NCBI RefSeq assembly: GCF_036812735.1
Contig: NZ_CP117523.1
Span: forward strand, 3,348,001-3,412,000
Length of the DNA stretch: 64,000 nucleotides
Direction: 5' to 3'
From: Terrisporobacter glycolicus ATCC 14880 = DSM 1288
GTDB taxonomy: Bacteria > Bacillota > Clostridia > Peptostreptococcales > Peptostreptococcaceae
Shown piece after piece: positions 44,169 through 54,239 of this stretch; the stretch's first letter is position 1, and every line of letters starts with the position of its first letter. The translations under genes and the position numbers were made by a program. The notes under the pieces are model-generated. The model was not told the origin of the DNA. It made no database searches and saw nothing but the letters and a program-made list of their open reading frames with translations.

Positions 44169-45719
44169 CTATGCTAAATATTTATTTATTATTTTATCTA
44201 AATCTTCTCTATTATTTTTTATAAATTTTTCATATGTTGTTTTTGAATTATCTATCTCCATAGCTAAATCATATAAAAACTTAGGAATATCTTCTCTTAT
44301 TATATCTCCAACTTTTTTACCTAAAACTGCTCCATCTTTTCCATGTCTTCCATCCATATGAAGTTCAAATGCTTCTTTTGAAACATCATTGACCCTTTTT
44401 TTCTTACCAGCAAAACCAAGAGCTCCTATTTGATGTGTTCCACATGAATTATTACAACCAGAAATACGAACTGACGGTAATATATCTTTTTCTAAACCTT
44501 TTGATTTAAAATATTCTAATATTTCATTTAGTAAATATTGACTATGAGCAATACCTATTTGGCATGTTGGTACACCTATACATGCTGTACTTTGAGCTAA
44601 TAGAGTTTCCCCACCTAAGTTTTGAGTAGTCTCTATTAATTCTTTTGCTTCGTTTCCATTTAAGTTTCTTATATATATACCTTCACTCATTGATAGTCTT
44701 ATTTCAACATCTTCTACATTTTCTATATTTTCGATTATAGATTTTAGAGTATCTAATTTTAAAATTCCTCCAATTGGATGGAAATAAACTGTATATAATC
44801 CTTTTTGTTTTTGTTCTATTAATCTAGAATGAACTAAATCTGTTGTTATACCTTTTTTATTGTATTCTTTTTTATTTACAATTAAATCTAAATCTTCTTT
44901 TTTCATAACATCAGCTAAATGTTTTTTATAACACTCTATTAATACTTCTTCACCCATTCTTGCTTGTATATATCTAGTACGAGCTTTATTTTTATTTGAG
45001 TAATCCCCTTGTGCAATAAATAAATTAGTCATAGCTTCTACATGATATAAAACTTCCTTAGGTTCTATTAACTCTCCAAATTCAACTGATTTAAGAGGAT
45101 TTTTTCCAAGTCCTCCTGTTAAGTAAACTTTAAAAAATTCTTTGTCATCTTTTTTTGTAGCTATAAACCCTAAATCAGCTATTTGAGCATTACCTCTATC
45201 ACTTTCACTACTTGAAAAAGATACTTTTAACTTTCTAGGTAACTTGTAAGTAGTTATTTTTTTCATAAAATGCTCATTTACTGCTTTAGCATATTCAGTC
45301 ACATCAAAAGCTTCTTCTTTATCCACACCACTTAGAGGTGAAATAGATACATTTCTTGGAAAGTTTCCTCCTCCACCTCTTGTGTATATGTTGTGTTGAA
45401 GTGCTTCTTCCATTATGTCGCAAACTTCGTCTATACTTAGCCCATGTAATTGCACAGCTTGACGTGTAGTAGTATGTACACTATCTAAATTTCTCTCATT
45501 GGCAAATTTATAAATTAATTTTAGTTGCTCAACATTTAAAATTCCAGATGGTATTCTAAGCCTTATCATAAACTCTTCTCCACCACGATGTGCATATACA
45601 CCCATTCCACCTGAAGTACCCTTAAATTCTAAGGCAGATATTTCTTTTCTTTCAAATCTGTGACCTATTGATCTAAAATCAGCTATTTCAGCTAATAACT
45701 TTTCTTTTAAATTATTCAT
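44169..45719 (-). CDS. ferredoxin-type nitrite/sulfite reductase
   Basis: 516-aa siroheme and [4Fe-4S] reductase that carries out six-electron reduction of sulfite or nitrite. Two ferrodoxin-like halves; the cluster ligands are the Cys pair in TACIGVPTCQIG and the pair in RISGCNNSCGTHQ. ARTRYIQARMGEE and RGGGGNFPRNVSISPLSG are typical. Substrate (sulfite versus nitrite) is not settled by sequence alone. Monocistronic; the upstream gap contains TATAAGTTTTACCTAT (45834-45849). Confidence 0.88.
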   Translation of the reverse strand: MNNLKEKLLAEIADFRSIGHRFERKEISALEFKGTSGGMGVYAHRGGEEFMIRLRIPSGILNVEQLKLIYKFANERNLDSVHTTTRQAVQLHGLSIDEVCDIMEEALQHNIYTRGGGGNFPRNVSISPLSGVDKEEAFDVTEYAKAVNEHFMKKITTYKLPRKLKVSFSSSESDRGNAQIADLGFIATKKDDKEFFKVYLTGGLGKNPLKSVEFGELIEPKEVLYHVEAMTNLFIAQGDYSNKNKARTRYIQARMGEEVLIECYKKHLADVMKKEDLDLIVNKKEYNKKGITTDLVHSRLIEQKQKGLYTVYFHPIGGILKLDTLKSIIENIENVEDVEIRLSMSEGIYIRNLNGNEAKELIETTQNLGGETLLAQSTACIGVPTCQIGIAHSQYLLNEILEYFKSKGLEKDILPSVRISGCNNSCGTHQIGALGFAGKKKRVNDVSKEAFELHMDGRHGKDGAVLGKKVGDIIREDIPKFLYDLAMEIDNSKTTYEKFIKNNREDLDKIINKYLA

Positions 45720-45870
45720 CGTACGCTCTCCCTCTCATAGTCCAATTCATTTCAATTAGTAAATTATACCATAGTATTCGATATATTTAGACATTAAAAA
45801 AGTCATTTATACATTGGAAATTCTAATGATTGTTATAAGTTTTACCTATAATTAATTTTATGCAAAACTC

Positions 45871-45913
45871 AAAAAGTAAGGATGATAATTAAAAATTATC
45901 ATCCTTACTTTTT
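45871..45913 (-). terminator. terminator of xylB
   Basis: Perfect 20-bp stem (45871-45890 / 45894-45913) with a 3-nt loop, overlapping the xylB stop. Confidence 0.88.
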
Positions 45914-47381
45914 ATATTAGTTCATCATATAAGTTTTTAACTGTTGGATATATTTTCTTAAACTCATTATATCTTTTTTCATATTTTTCTACTAATTCTT
46001 TTTCTGGCTCTATAGTCTCTGTTACTTTTACTAATTTATTAACTGCATCTTCAATACTTTCAAATTCATTACAAGCTACAGCTGCAAGTATGGCACCACC
46101 TAAAGCTGGACCTTCTTCACTTTCTATCATATCAACTTTTAAATTAAGTACGTTTGAAATAATTTTCTTCCAAAGATGACTTTTCGCTCCACCACCACAA
46201 ATTTTTGTTCTTTCTATATTTATACCTAATGATTTTGCAACTTCTAATGAATCTCTAAGAGCAAAGGCTACACCTTCAAGAACTGCTTGAGTCATATCAC
46301 TTCTAGAAGTATCCATGCTCATTCCTATAAATGTTCCTCTTGCATTTGGGTTATTGTGTGGAGATCTTTCACCCATTAAGTATGGTAAGAAGTAAACATT
46401 ATTTTCTCCAAGTTTATTGATATTTTCTTGTTCTTTAGCATAATCCTTTGTATTTAAAATTTCTTCACTCCACCATTTGTTACAAGATGCTGCACTTAAC
46501 ATACATCCCATTAAATGGTAATTTCCATCAGCATGATCAAAAGAATGTAGAGCATTATTTGAATCTACCCCAAAATTTTTAGAAGAAATAAATATAGTTC
46601 CTGATGTTCCAAGAGATATATTACATCTGCCATCTCCAACTGTACCTGTACCTATGGCTGCTGCTGCATTGTCTCCAGCTCCTGCCACAATTTTTACTGT
46701 ACTTGGTATTTCTAACTCTTTAGCTATTTCATCAGTTACATTACCCACAATTTCATAACTTTCGTAGACTTTTGCTAACTGCTCTTCTTTTATTCCACAA
46801 ATGTCTATCATTTCTTTTGACCAACATCTATTTTTTACATCAAATATTAACATTCCTGAAGCATCTGACACATCTGTGCAGTGAACACCACATAATTTAT
46901 AAGCTATGTAATCCTTAGGTAACATTATCTTTTTAATTTTTTCAAAATTTTTCGGCTCTTTGTTTTTAACCCATAATATTTTAGGTGCAGTAAATCCTGT
47001 GAAAGATATGTTTGCTGTATATTTTGATAAAGTTTCTTTTCCTATTACTTCATTTAAATAATCACATTCTTCTTTTGTTCTTCCATCGTTCCAAAGAAGA
47101 GCTGGTCTTATTACATCATCATTTTCATCTAAAATAACAAGTCCATGCATTTGCCCACCAAAGCTGATTGAGCCTACTTGGCCTTTGTCTATATCTTTTA
47201 TTAATTCTTTTAAACCAATCATAGTTTGTGCATACCAATCTTCTGGATTTTGCTCAGACCATCCTGGATTAGGGAAATATAGTGGATATTCTTTTGATAC
47301 AATGTTGCATATTCTCCCACTACCATCCATTAAAAGTAATTTTACTGCTGAAGTTCCCAAATCTATACCTATATAATACAT
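45912..47381 (-). CDS. xylB: xylulokinase
   Basis: 489-aa FGGY kinase phosphorylating D-xylulose with ATP. MYYIGIDLGTSAVKLLLMD at the start, FGGQMHGLV, KDYIAYKLCG, GAGDNAAAAIGTG and ICGGGAKSHLWKKI are its signatures. Start at ATG 47381, 7 nt after AGGGGG; the in-frame ATG two codons earlier is too close to the site. Downstream of xylA with a hairpin between them. Confidence 0.95.
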   Translation of the reverse strand: MYYIGIDLGTSAVKLLLMDGSGRICNIVSKEYPLYFPNPGWSEQNPEDWYAQTMIGLKELIKDIDKGQVGSISFGGQMHGLVILDENDDVIRPALLWNDGRTKEECDYLNEVIGKETLSKYTANISFTGFTAPKILWVKNKEPKNFEKIKKIMLPKDYIAYKLCGVHCTDVSDASGMLIFDVKNRCWSKEMIDICGIKEEQLAKVYESYEIVGNVTDEIAKELEIPSTVKIVAGAGDNAAAAIGTGTVGDGRCNISLGTSGTIFISSKNFGVDSNNALHSFDHADGNYHLMGCMLSAASCNKWWSEEILNTKDYAKEQENINKLGENNVYFLPYLMGERSPHNNPNARGTFIGMSMDTSRSDMTQAVLEGVAFALRDSLEVAKSLGINIERTKICGGGAKSHLWKKIISNVLNLKVDMIESEEGPALGGAILAAVACNEFESIEDAVNKLVKVTETIEPEKELVEKYEKRYNEFKKIYPTVKNLYDELI

Positions 47382-47480
47382 AAGCATTCCCCCTGCATAT
47401 TATTTTCTAAAGTTTTACCTTCTAAATTTATATTACTTAATTTTAGCTAATTTTAAAACTTGTAATATTTCATATATGAA

Positions 47481-47526
47481 AAAGGTTGTAGTAAAGAAAG
47501 CAGAAGCCATATTTATTACAACCTTT
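47481..47526 (-). terminator. hairpin between xylA and xylB
   Basis: 15-bp stem with one wobble (47481-47495 / 47512-47526) and T residues after it on the minus strand. It may lower xylB expression relative to xylA. Confidence 0.65.
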
Positions 47527-47537
47527 AAAATACTTTA

Positions 47538-48878
47538 CTATTTAGTTTCCATTATGTATTGATTTAATATACTTTCTAATAATTCTTGTCTTCCTGAAAC
47601 ATTTGGAGTTACTCCATTTTCTAGAGCATAGACTTCTAATTCTTTAAATCCAACCTTTCCATCTATTATATCTTTTCCTAAACCTTCTTTATAAGAAGCA
47701 TATCTTCTTTCTTTAAAATCTTCAAATACTCTATCTTCTATTAGTCTAGCTGCAACTTTTAGCCCTCTAGCAAAAGCATCCATACCTGCTATATAAGAAT
47801 AGAATAAATCAGATTCCTCAAAAGAAGCTCTACGAACTTTTGAATCAAAGTTTAATCCACCTTTATCAAATCCGCCAGCTAATAATATTTCATACATAGC
47901 TAAAGTAGTATCATATACGTTTGTAGGGAATTGGTCTGTATCCCATCCTAACATTAGGTCTCCTTGGTTAGCGTCGACACTTCCTAATACTCCATTTATT
48001 CTACATTGGTTTAATTCATGTTGGAAAGTGTGACCTGCAAGCGTAGCATGATTAGCTTCTATATTTAATTTAAAATCATCTTGTAAATTATATTTTCTTA
48101 AAAATGCTAATACTGTTGCAGTATCGAAATCATATTGATGTTTAGTTGGCTCTTTTGGCTTTGGCTCTATTAATAATTGTCCTTCAAATCCTATTTCTTT
48201 TTTATAATCTACTGCCATTTGTAAAAGTCTTGCTAAGTTATCAAGCTCTAATCCTGTGTCAGTGTTTAGAAGTGTTTCATATCCTTCTCTTCCACCCCAA
48301 AATACATAGTTAACTCCACCTAATTCCTTAGTTACATCCATAGCTTTTTTTATTTGAGCTGCTGCATAAGCAAATACTGTTGCATTACAAGAAGTTCCAG
48401 CACCATGAACAAATTTATCATCACCAAATGCGTTTGTAGTTCCCCATAAACACTTGATTCCAGTTCTTTTCATTTCTTCTTTTATTACTCCAACTACTTC
48501 ATCAAGGTTGGCATTAGTTTCTGCTAAAGTTTTTCCTCTTGGAGCTACGTCCACGTCGTGGAAGCAGAAAAATGGTATTTGCATTTTTTCCATAAATTCA
48601 AATGATGCATGTACTCTTTCTTTTGCTATTTCCATAGCATCTTCTCTTTGATCCCAAGGTCTGTGCATAGTTGCTCCACCGAATGGGTCATTTCCCATAT
48701 ATGTTAATGTGTGCCAATAACTCATAGCAAATCTACAATGTTCTTTCATTGTTTTACCCATTACTACTTCATCTGGATTATAGTATTTGAAAGCTAAAGG
48801 ATTTTTACTTGTTGCCCCTTCATAATTTACTTTTTCAATTCCTTTGAAATATGTTTTTGTTTCCACCATTGTACTCAT
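47538..48878 (-). CDS. xylA: xylose isomerase
   Basis: 446-aa class II xylose isomerase converting D-xylose to D-xylulose with two divalent metals. Motifs: [10 protein letters not shown] (catalytic His), [43 protein letters not shown] and [24 protein letters not shown] at 48878 chosen (GGAGG 10 nt upstream); an ATG three codons earlier overlaps the site. Divergent from xylR. Confidence 0.97.
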   Translation of the reverse strand: MSTMVETKTYFKGIEKVNYEGATSKNPLAFKYYNPDEVVMGKTMKEHCRFAMSYWHTLTYMGNDPFGGATMHRPWDQREDAMEIAKERVHASFEFMEKMQIPFFCFHDVDVAPRGKTLAETNANLDEVVGVIKEEMKRTGIKCLWGTTNAFGDDKFVHGAGTSCNATVFAYAAAQIKKAMDVTKELGGVNYVFWGGREGYETLLNTDTGLELDNLARLLQMAVDYKKEIGFEGQLLIEPKPKEPTKHQYDFDTATVLAFLRKYNLQDDFKLNIEANHATLAGHTFQHELNQCRINGVLGSVDANQGDLMLGWDTDQFPTNVYDTTLAMYEILLAGGFDKGGLNFDSKVRRASFEESDLFYSYIAGMDAFARGLKVAARLIEDRVFEDFKERRYASYKEGLGKDIIDGKVGFKELEVYALENGVTPNVSGRQELLESILNQYIMETK

Positions 48879-49062
48879 AATTAACATTCCTCCATTTGTT
48901 TATTGATTGAACTAATTAAATTATATTTTTAAAATATAATACTTATTTATAAGATATTTAAACCTTTATTCTACTTTATTTACTATTTCCTAATTTATCC
49001 TATATATCTTCTTTATGTGCTAAAATAATATTAAACATTATATTTAGTAAAAGGAGATTAAC

Positions 49063-50220
49063 ATGCCTGCTGCAAGTCAAGAATTAATTAGAAATATTAA
49101 TAACAATCTTATACTTGAGTCTATTTTAAATTATGGTCCCATATCTCGCGCAGATCTTTCTAAGAAGCTGAATCTGACTAAGGCCACTATTTCTGCAATT
49201 GTACAAGATTTAATTGATCATTCTTTAGTAGTTGAAATTGGAAGTAAAGATACCCACGTAGGTCGTAAGCCTATACTTTTATGCTTCAACCAAAAATGTG
49301 CTTATGCCATTTCTATAGATTTAAACGCAGAATATATTGCTGTATACCTTTCAGATTTAAAAGGTGAGAAAATATACTCTTCTCGCTATAAAAACAATTT
49401 AGATTCTGCAACACTTTTAGAAAAACTTAAAGCCATAATAAAGCATATTATAACTTTGGTTCCTGACTCAGAATATGGTGTTGTAGGAATCACCATTGGT
49501 ATTCATGGTATTACATTTAATAATGAAGTTATTTTTACACCTTATTACAATTTAACTGAACTTGATATAGCTTCTGATCTAAACAAAACTTTTAATATTC
49601 CTGTATATATAGAAAACGAGGCTAACCTATCTGTTATAGGTGAAAAAACTTTCTTCAATGATTATTCCAACATAGTAAATATAAGTATACATACGGGTGT
49701 TGGCCTTGGTCTAATTATAAATAATAAGCTTTATACAGGTTATAATGGCTTTGCTGGTGAATTTGGTCACTCTATTGTAGTTCCAAACGGAAAACCATGT
49801 CCCTGTGGTAATAATGGTTGTTTAGAACAATATGTATCTGAAACATCACTTCTTCGACAATACTCTCAATTAAAGGGTTTGGAGATAAAAGATATTGATG
49901 TTCTAATTTCAGATTATTTATATGGAGATATAGAAGCTAACCAAGTTATAAAATCTTTCATTGATTATATGTCTATAGCCGTAAATAATATTTTAACTAC
50001 TTTCAACCCTCATATTATTATCATAAACAGTGCCATAACTACTTATCTTCCTAACATAATAGAAAAGATAAAAAACAGTATGAACAGCCGAATGTCTAAA
50101 TATATAAATATAGTTCCAACAACACTTCAAAATAATTCAATTTTATTAGGCGGTGTTTACATTGTTAGTAAAAACTTCCTTAAAATTGATAACTTAGTTC
50201 TAGGCAGCAAATATGATTAA
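49063..50220 (+). CDS. xylR: ROK-family xylose regulator XylR
   Basis: 385-aa repressor: N-terminal winged helix (GPISRADLSKKLNLTKATISAIV, about 27-49) and a ROK sugar-binding domain with GLGLIINNKLYTG, GEFGHSIV and the zinc motif PCPCGNNGCLEQYV. XylR releases DNA on binding xylose. It lies between and opposite to xylA-xylB and xylHGF-galM, the standard place for this regulator. AAAGGAG before the ATG. Confidence 0.9.
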   Translation: MPAASQELIRNINNNLILESILNYGPISRADLSKKLNLTKATISAIVQDLIDHSLVVEIGSKDTHVGRKPILLCFNQKCAYAISIDLNAEYIAVYLSDLKGEKIYSSRYKNNLDSATLLEKLKAIIKHIITLVPDSEYGVVGITIGIHGITFNNEVIFTPYYNLTELDIASDLNKTFNIPVYIENEANLSVIGEKTFFNDYSNIVNISIHTGVGLGLIINNKLYTGYNGFAGEFGHSIVVPNGKPCPCGNNGCLEQYVSETSLLRQYSQLKGLEIKDIDVLISDYLYGDIEANQVIKSFIDYMSIAVNNILTTFNPHIIIINSAITTYLPNIIEKIKNSMNSRMSKYINIVPTTLQNNSILLGGVYIVSKNFLKIDNLVLGSKYD

Positions 50221-50229
50221 TCATATTTG
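50206..50229. terminator. palindrome between xylR and xylH
   Basis: Perfect 24-nt palindrome spanning the xylR stop, between two converging genes (xylH ends at 50231). No T run follows, so termination strength is uncertain. Confidence 0.5.
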
Positions 50230-50230
50230 C

Positions 50231-51415
50231 TTACTTAGATTCTTTTCTTTTCTTAGATATAACATCAAATGCTACTGCTGCAAGTAAAACTAAACCTTTT
50301 ACTGCTTTTTGCATGTTGGCATCTATACCCATGATTGACATACCATTATTTAATACGCCCATAAATATGGCACCTATTACTGCTCCTCCAACTGTCCCTG
50401 TTCCACCATAAGCTGATGCTCCACCTATAAAACAAGCTCCTATTGCATCTAATTCATAGTTCATACCTGCCGTAGGTGCAGAAGAGTTGAAACGAGCAAC
50501 ACACATTAAAGCAGCTACTGCACTTAAAAATGCCATATTTACATAAGATTTAAATAATACCTTATTTGTATCTATACCACTTAATTTTGCAGCTTTTTCA
50601 TTTCCACCAACTGCATATAAGTATCTACCATTAACAGTTCTTGATGTGTAGTATGAGTAAATAAGTACTACTGCTGCTAATAATACTAATATAGTTGGTA
50701 TACCTTTATGATTTGCTAACTTGTATCCTGCAAATAATATTAATGCACAAATTACTACTAATTTAGTTAGAAGTTGTGCCATACCTCCTGTATAGTATCC
50801 TTTTTTAATTCTATTTTTTCTACTTACAAGTTCAGTACATACTAAAATAGCACAAACTACTACAGCTACTATCATACACATAATATTAATTTGACCACCA
50901 AAAGGATCTGGTATATAACTATTAAATAGGTTTAAGTAATTTTCTGGGAATGGTGAAATAGTTAATCCACCTAATATCATTAAGGCTACACCTCTCCAAA
51001 GCAACATTCCTGATAATGTTACTATGAATGCTGGTATTCTAACATATGCAATCCAAAACCCTTGCCATATACCTATCAATATTCCCACGGCTAAACATAT
51101 AGCAATAGCTAAATATACATTCATACCTTTAGTTACTATTAATGTTCCTGCCAATGCTCCAACTAAGGCTACTATAGAACCAACAGATAAGTCTATGTTA
51201 CCACCTGTTAATATACACATTAACATCCCAACAGCAAGTATAACAACATAACCATTTTGAGATATTAAGTTTGTCACGTTTCTTGGTGCTAGAAGTGTTC
51301 CCCCAGTTTTAACTTGGAAAAACAACGCAACTATAACCAAAGCTATCAGCATGGTATTTTTTTTCATAAAAACTTTCAATTTGTCCATACTATTAAATTC
51401 TTTTGCTTTTTCCAT
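50231..51415 (-). CDS. xylH: xylose ABC transporter permease
   Basis: 394-aa integral membrane protein with about ten hydrophobic segments and BPD_transp_2 signatures (LTGGNIDLSVGSIVALVGAL, RIPAFIVTLSGMLLWRG, YAVGGNEKAAKLSGI, GGTGTVGGAVIGA). Forms the channel of the XylFGH sugar importer. AAGGAG site; 4 nt after xylG. Confidence 0.93.
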   Translation of the reverse strand: MEKAKEFNSMDKLKVFMKKNTMLIALVIVALFFQVKTGGTLLAPRNVTNLISQNGYVVILAVGMLMCILTGGNIDLSVGSIVALVGALAGTLIVTKGMNVYLAIAICLAVGILIGIWQGFWIAYVRIPAFIVTLSGMLLWRGVALMILGGLTISPFPENYLNLFNSYIPDPFGGQINIMCMIVAVVVCAILVCTELVSRKNRIKKGYYTGGMAQLLTKLVVICALILFAGYKLANHKGIPTILVLLAAVVLIYSYYTSRTVNGRYLYAVGGNEKAAKLSGIDTNKVLFKSYVNMAFLSAVAALMCVARFNSSAPTAGMNYELDAIGACFIGGASAYGGTGTVGGAVIGAIFMGVLNNGMSIMGIDANMQKAVKGLVLLAAVAFDVISKKRKESK

Positions 51416-51419
51416 AACT

Positions 51420-52958
51420 CTACGCTCCTTGACTTGATTTCAAAATACATGACATTATAAGTTCTTGATCTGCTTCTTCTTTGTTAAGCTCTCCTACAAT
51501 TTTACCTTCATTCATAACGTAAATACGGTCACTCATTCCTAGTACCTCTGGTAATTCAGACGAAATCATAATTACTGATTTTCCTGCTGCAACCAAATCA
51601 TTGATTATACAGTAAATCTCGTATTTTGCTCCAACGTCTATACCACGAGTTGGCTCATCAAGTATTAGAACATCTGGCTCTGCAAACATCCACTTACTTA
51701 ATAGTACTTTTTGTTGGTTTCCTCCACTAAGATTACCTACGTTTTGTTCTATAGAAGGACACTTTGTTTTTAACTTTTCTTTATATTCTTCAGCTACTTT
51801 AACTTCTTCATCTTTATTTATAACGTTATTTTTACTTATCTTATCCATTCTTGCCATAGTTGTATTAACCCTAATTGGATTTGATAAAATTAGTCCATTT
51901 CCTTTTCTATCTTCTGATACATATGCTAACTTGTTGTAAATAGCATCTTTTACAGTATTTAATTTAACTTCTTTTCCATTAATAAAAATTTGTCCACTAA
52001 TATTTGTACCATAACTTTTTCCAAAAACACTCATGGCAAGTTCTGTTCTACCAGCTCCCATAAGCCCTGATATTCCTACAACTTCACCTTTACGAACATT
52101 TATAGATACATTATCGACAACTTTACGCCCCGAGAATTGTTCATGATATACGTTCCAGTTTTTCACCTCAAAGCAAACATCTCCAATTTCAATATTTTCT
52201 CTTGCTGGGAATCTATTAGTTAAATCTCTACCAACCATTCCTTTAATTATTCTTTCTTCACTAAAATCATCTACTTTTTTATCTAAAGTCTCTATAGTAG
52301 ATCCATCACGAATAATTGTTATTTTGTCGGCAACATAAGATATTTCATTCAATTTATGTGAGATTATTATGGAAGTCATTCCTTTTTTCTTGAATTCCAA
52401 TAATAAATCTAGTAGTTTTTGCGATTCTTGTTCGTTTAATGATGCTGTTGGCTCATCTAATATAAGAAGTTTAACACGCTTTGATAAAGCCTTTGCTATT
52501 TCAACTAACTGTTGCTTTCCTACACCTATATCTTTTATTAAAGTTTGTGAAGACTCTTGAAGTCCTACAACTTCTAGTAATCCTTCTGCATCGGAATAAG
52601 TTTTATTCCAATCTATTGCCATTTTTTTACCTTGTTCATTCCCTAAAAATATGTTTTCTCCTATACTCATATAAGGTACTAATGCTAGCTCTTGATGTAT
52701 GATTACTATACCTTTTTTCTCACTATCTTTTATTTCTTTAAAATTACAAACTTCACCTTTGTAAACTATATCTCCATCATAACTACCATAAGGATACACA
52801 CCACTTAGTACATTCATTAGAGTAGATTTACCAGCTCCATTTTCTCCAACTAAAGCATGAATTTCTCCTTCCTCAACTTGAAGGTTTACATTATCTAAAG
52901 CTTTAACTCCAGGAAATTCCTTGGTAATATTCCTCATTTCTAATATTATTTCAGCCAA
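51420..52958 (-). CDS. xylG: xylose ABC transporter ATP-binding protein
   Basis: 512-aa protein with two ABC domains, as usual for sugar importers of this type. Domain 1: Walker [10 protein letters not shown], signature-like [14 protein letters not shown], Walker [10 protein letters not shown]. Domain 2: altered Walker [11 protein letters not shown], signature [15 protein letters not shown] and [18 protein letters not shown] start with GGGGAGAGG upstream. Cytosolic side of XylFGH. Confidence 0.95.
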   Translation of the reverse strand: MAEIILEMRNITKEFPGVKALDNVNLQVEEGEIHALVGENGAGKSTLMNVLSGVYPYGSYDGDIVYKGEVCNFKEIKDSEKKGIVIIHQELALVPYMSIGENIFLGNEQGKKMAIDWNKTYSDAEGLLEVVGLQESSQTLIKDIGVGKQQLVEIAKALSKRVKLLILDEPTASLNEQESQKLLDLLLEFKKKGMTSIIISHKLNEISYVADKITIIRDGSTIETLDKKVDDFSEERIIKGMVGRDLTNRFPARENIEIGDVCFEVKNWNVYHEQFSGRKVVDNVSINVRKGEVVGISGLMGAGRTELAMSVFGKSYGTNISGQIFINGKEVKLNTVKDAIYNKLAYVSEDRKGNGLILSNPIRVNTTMARMDKISKNNVINKDEEVKVAEEYKEKLKTKCPSIEQNVGNLSGGNQQKVLLSKWMFAEPDVLILDEPTRGIDVGAKYEIYCIINDLVAAGKSVIMISSELPEVLGMSDRIYVMNEGKIVGELNKEEADQELIMSCILKSSQGA

Positions 52959-52981
52959 TTACCTCTCCCCTTTAACTTACA

Positions 52982-53011
52982 AGGGTAAATATAAGAAATT
53001 ATATTTACCCT
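52982..53011 (-). other. intercistronic hairpin between xylF and xylG
   Basis: Perfect 12-bp stem (52982-52993 / 53000-53011), 6-nt loop, without a T tract. A hairpin here can protect the upstream xylF message or reduce read-through, giving excess binding protein over transporter. Confidence 0.65.
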
Positions 53012-53042
53012 ATTTGATTTTATAAACTAATTTATAAAGTTA

Positions 53043-54128
53043 CTATTTTAATTTATCTTCAGTGTAGTATCCTGAATCTATTAATAATTCTTTGTAGTTT
53101 TCTTTATCTGCGAATACTGGCTCACATAAGTAAGTTGGTATTACACCTTTTCCATTGTCATAAGATTTTTCATCATTTACATCTACTTTTTCACCTGACA
53201 TTATTTGTCCAACCATTTTAACAACTTGAGTTGCTAATTTACGAGTATCTTTGAATACTGACATTGATTGAGTTCCATTTAATATATTTTTAACAGAAGT
53301 TATGTCACAGTCTTGTCCTGTTAATACAGGGAAATTATCTTTTGTATATCCAGCAGCTTTTAAGGCATTTGTTATACCATTTGCAACAGAGTCATTAGAA
53401 GATAATACAACATCTACTTTTTTATCTCCTGTGTAGTTAGCTGTTAATATGTTATCCATTCTCTTTTGAGCTTCTTCAGTTGACCAGTTTGGAGTAGCAA
53501 CTTCTTCAAATTTTGTTTGTTTAGATTGAACAACTAATTTTCCGTCATCTATGTATTTTTGTAATACATCCATAGCTCCACCAAAGAAGAAGTGGCAGTT
53601 GTTATCATCAGAAGAACCAGTAAATAACTCTAAGTTAAAAGGTCCTTTTTCTTTATCTAATTTTAAAGTATCAACTATATATTGACCTTGTATTTGGCCA
53701 ACTTTGTGGTTATCAAATGTAGCATAATAAGATACTGCATCTGAATCCATTATTAAACGGTCATATGCTATAACAGGTATTTCTTCATTTTTAGCTTCTT
53801 GTAAAACTGTACTTAAAGAACCACCGTCTATAGATGCTATAACTAAAAGTTTACATCCACCAGTTATCATATTTTCAATTTGAGAAACTTGAGTAGCTAT
53901 GTCATTATTTGCATATTGTAAGTCTACCTCGTATCCAGCTTCTTCTAATTCTTTCTTCATGTTTTCACCGTCTTGGTTCCAACGTTGTAAATCTTTTGTA
54001 GGCATAGCAACACCTATTTTTCCACCTTCTTTTTTGTCTCCTGATTCTGAACTAGAACATGCAGTTAGTGATAATACTAGCATCACACTCATTGATAATG
54101 CTAATATTTTCCCAAAAATTTTTTTCAT
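53043..54128 (-). CDS. xylF: xylose-binding lipoprotein
   Basis: 361-aa substrate-binding protein of the periplasmic-binding-protein-like class (peripla_BP_4). Lipoprotein signal ending in LTACSSS, followed by KIGVAMPTKDLQRWNQDGENMK, IDGGSLSTVLQEAK, PVIAYDRLIMDSDAVSYYATFDN and VLSSNDSVANGITNALKAAG. Family and operon support xylose. AGGGGG site; part of galM-xylF-xylG-xylH. Confidence 0.93.
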   Translation of the reverse strand: MKKIFGKILALSMSVMLVLSLTACSSSESGDKKEGGKIGVAMPTKDLQRWNQDGENMKKELEEAGYEVDLQYANNDIATQVSQIENMITGGCKLLVIASIDGGSLSTVLQEAKNEEIPVIAYDRLIMDSDAVSYYATFDNHKVGQIQGQYIVDTLKLDKEKGPFNLELFTGSSDDNNCHFFFGGAMDVLQKYIDDGKLVVQSKQTKFEEVATPNWSTEEAQKRMDNILTANYTGDKKVDVVLSSNDSVANGITNALKAAGYTKDNFPVLTGQDCDITSVKNILNGTQSMSVFKDTRKLATQVVKMVGQIMSGEKVDVNDEKSYDNGKGVIPTYLCEPVFADKENYKELLIDSGYYTEDKLK

Positions 54129-54239
54129 CAGTGCTTTCCCCCTAAATTTTTAATATTTTATAATAATAGGCTATTTTATCTCACTAATAACTAATTTAAA
54201 ATATCTTTTCCTTATTAAAACAACCTATTTTATACTTAT

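Noticed and set aside
48879-49062. XylR box between xylA and xylR
   Set aside because: Only scattered TTTGTTTA / AACTAA resemblance without a proper palindrome.
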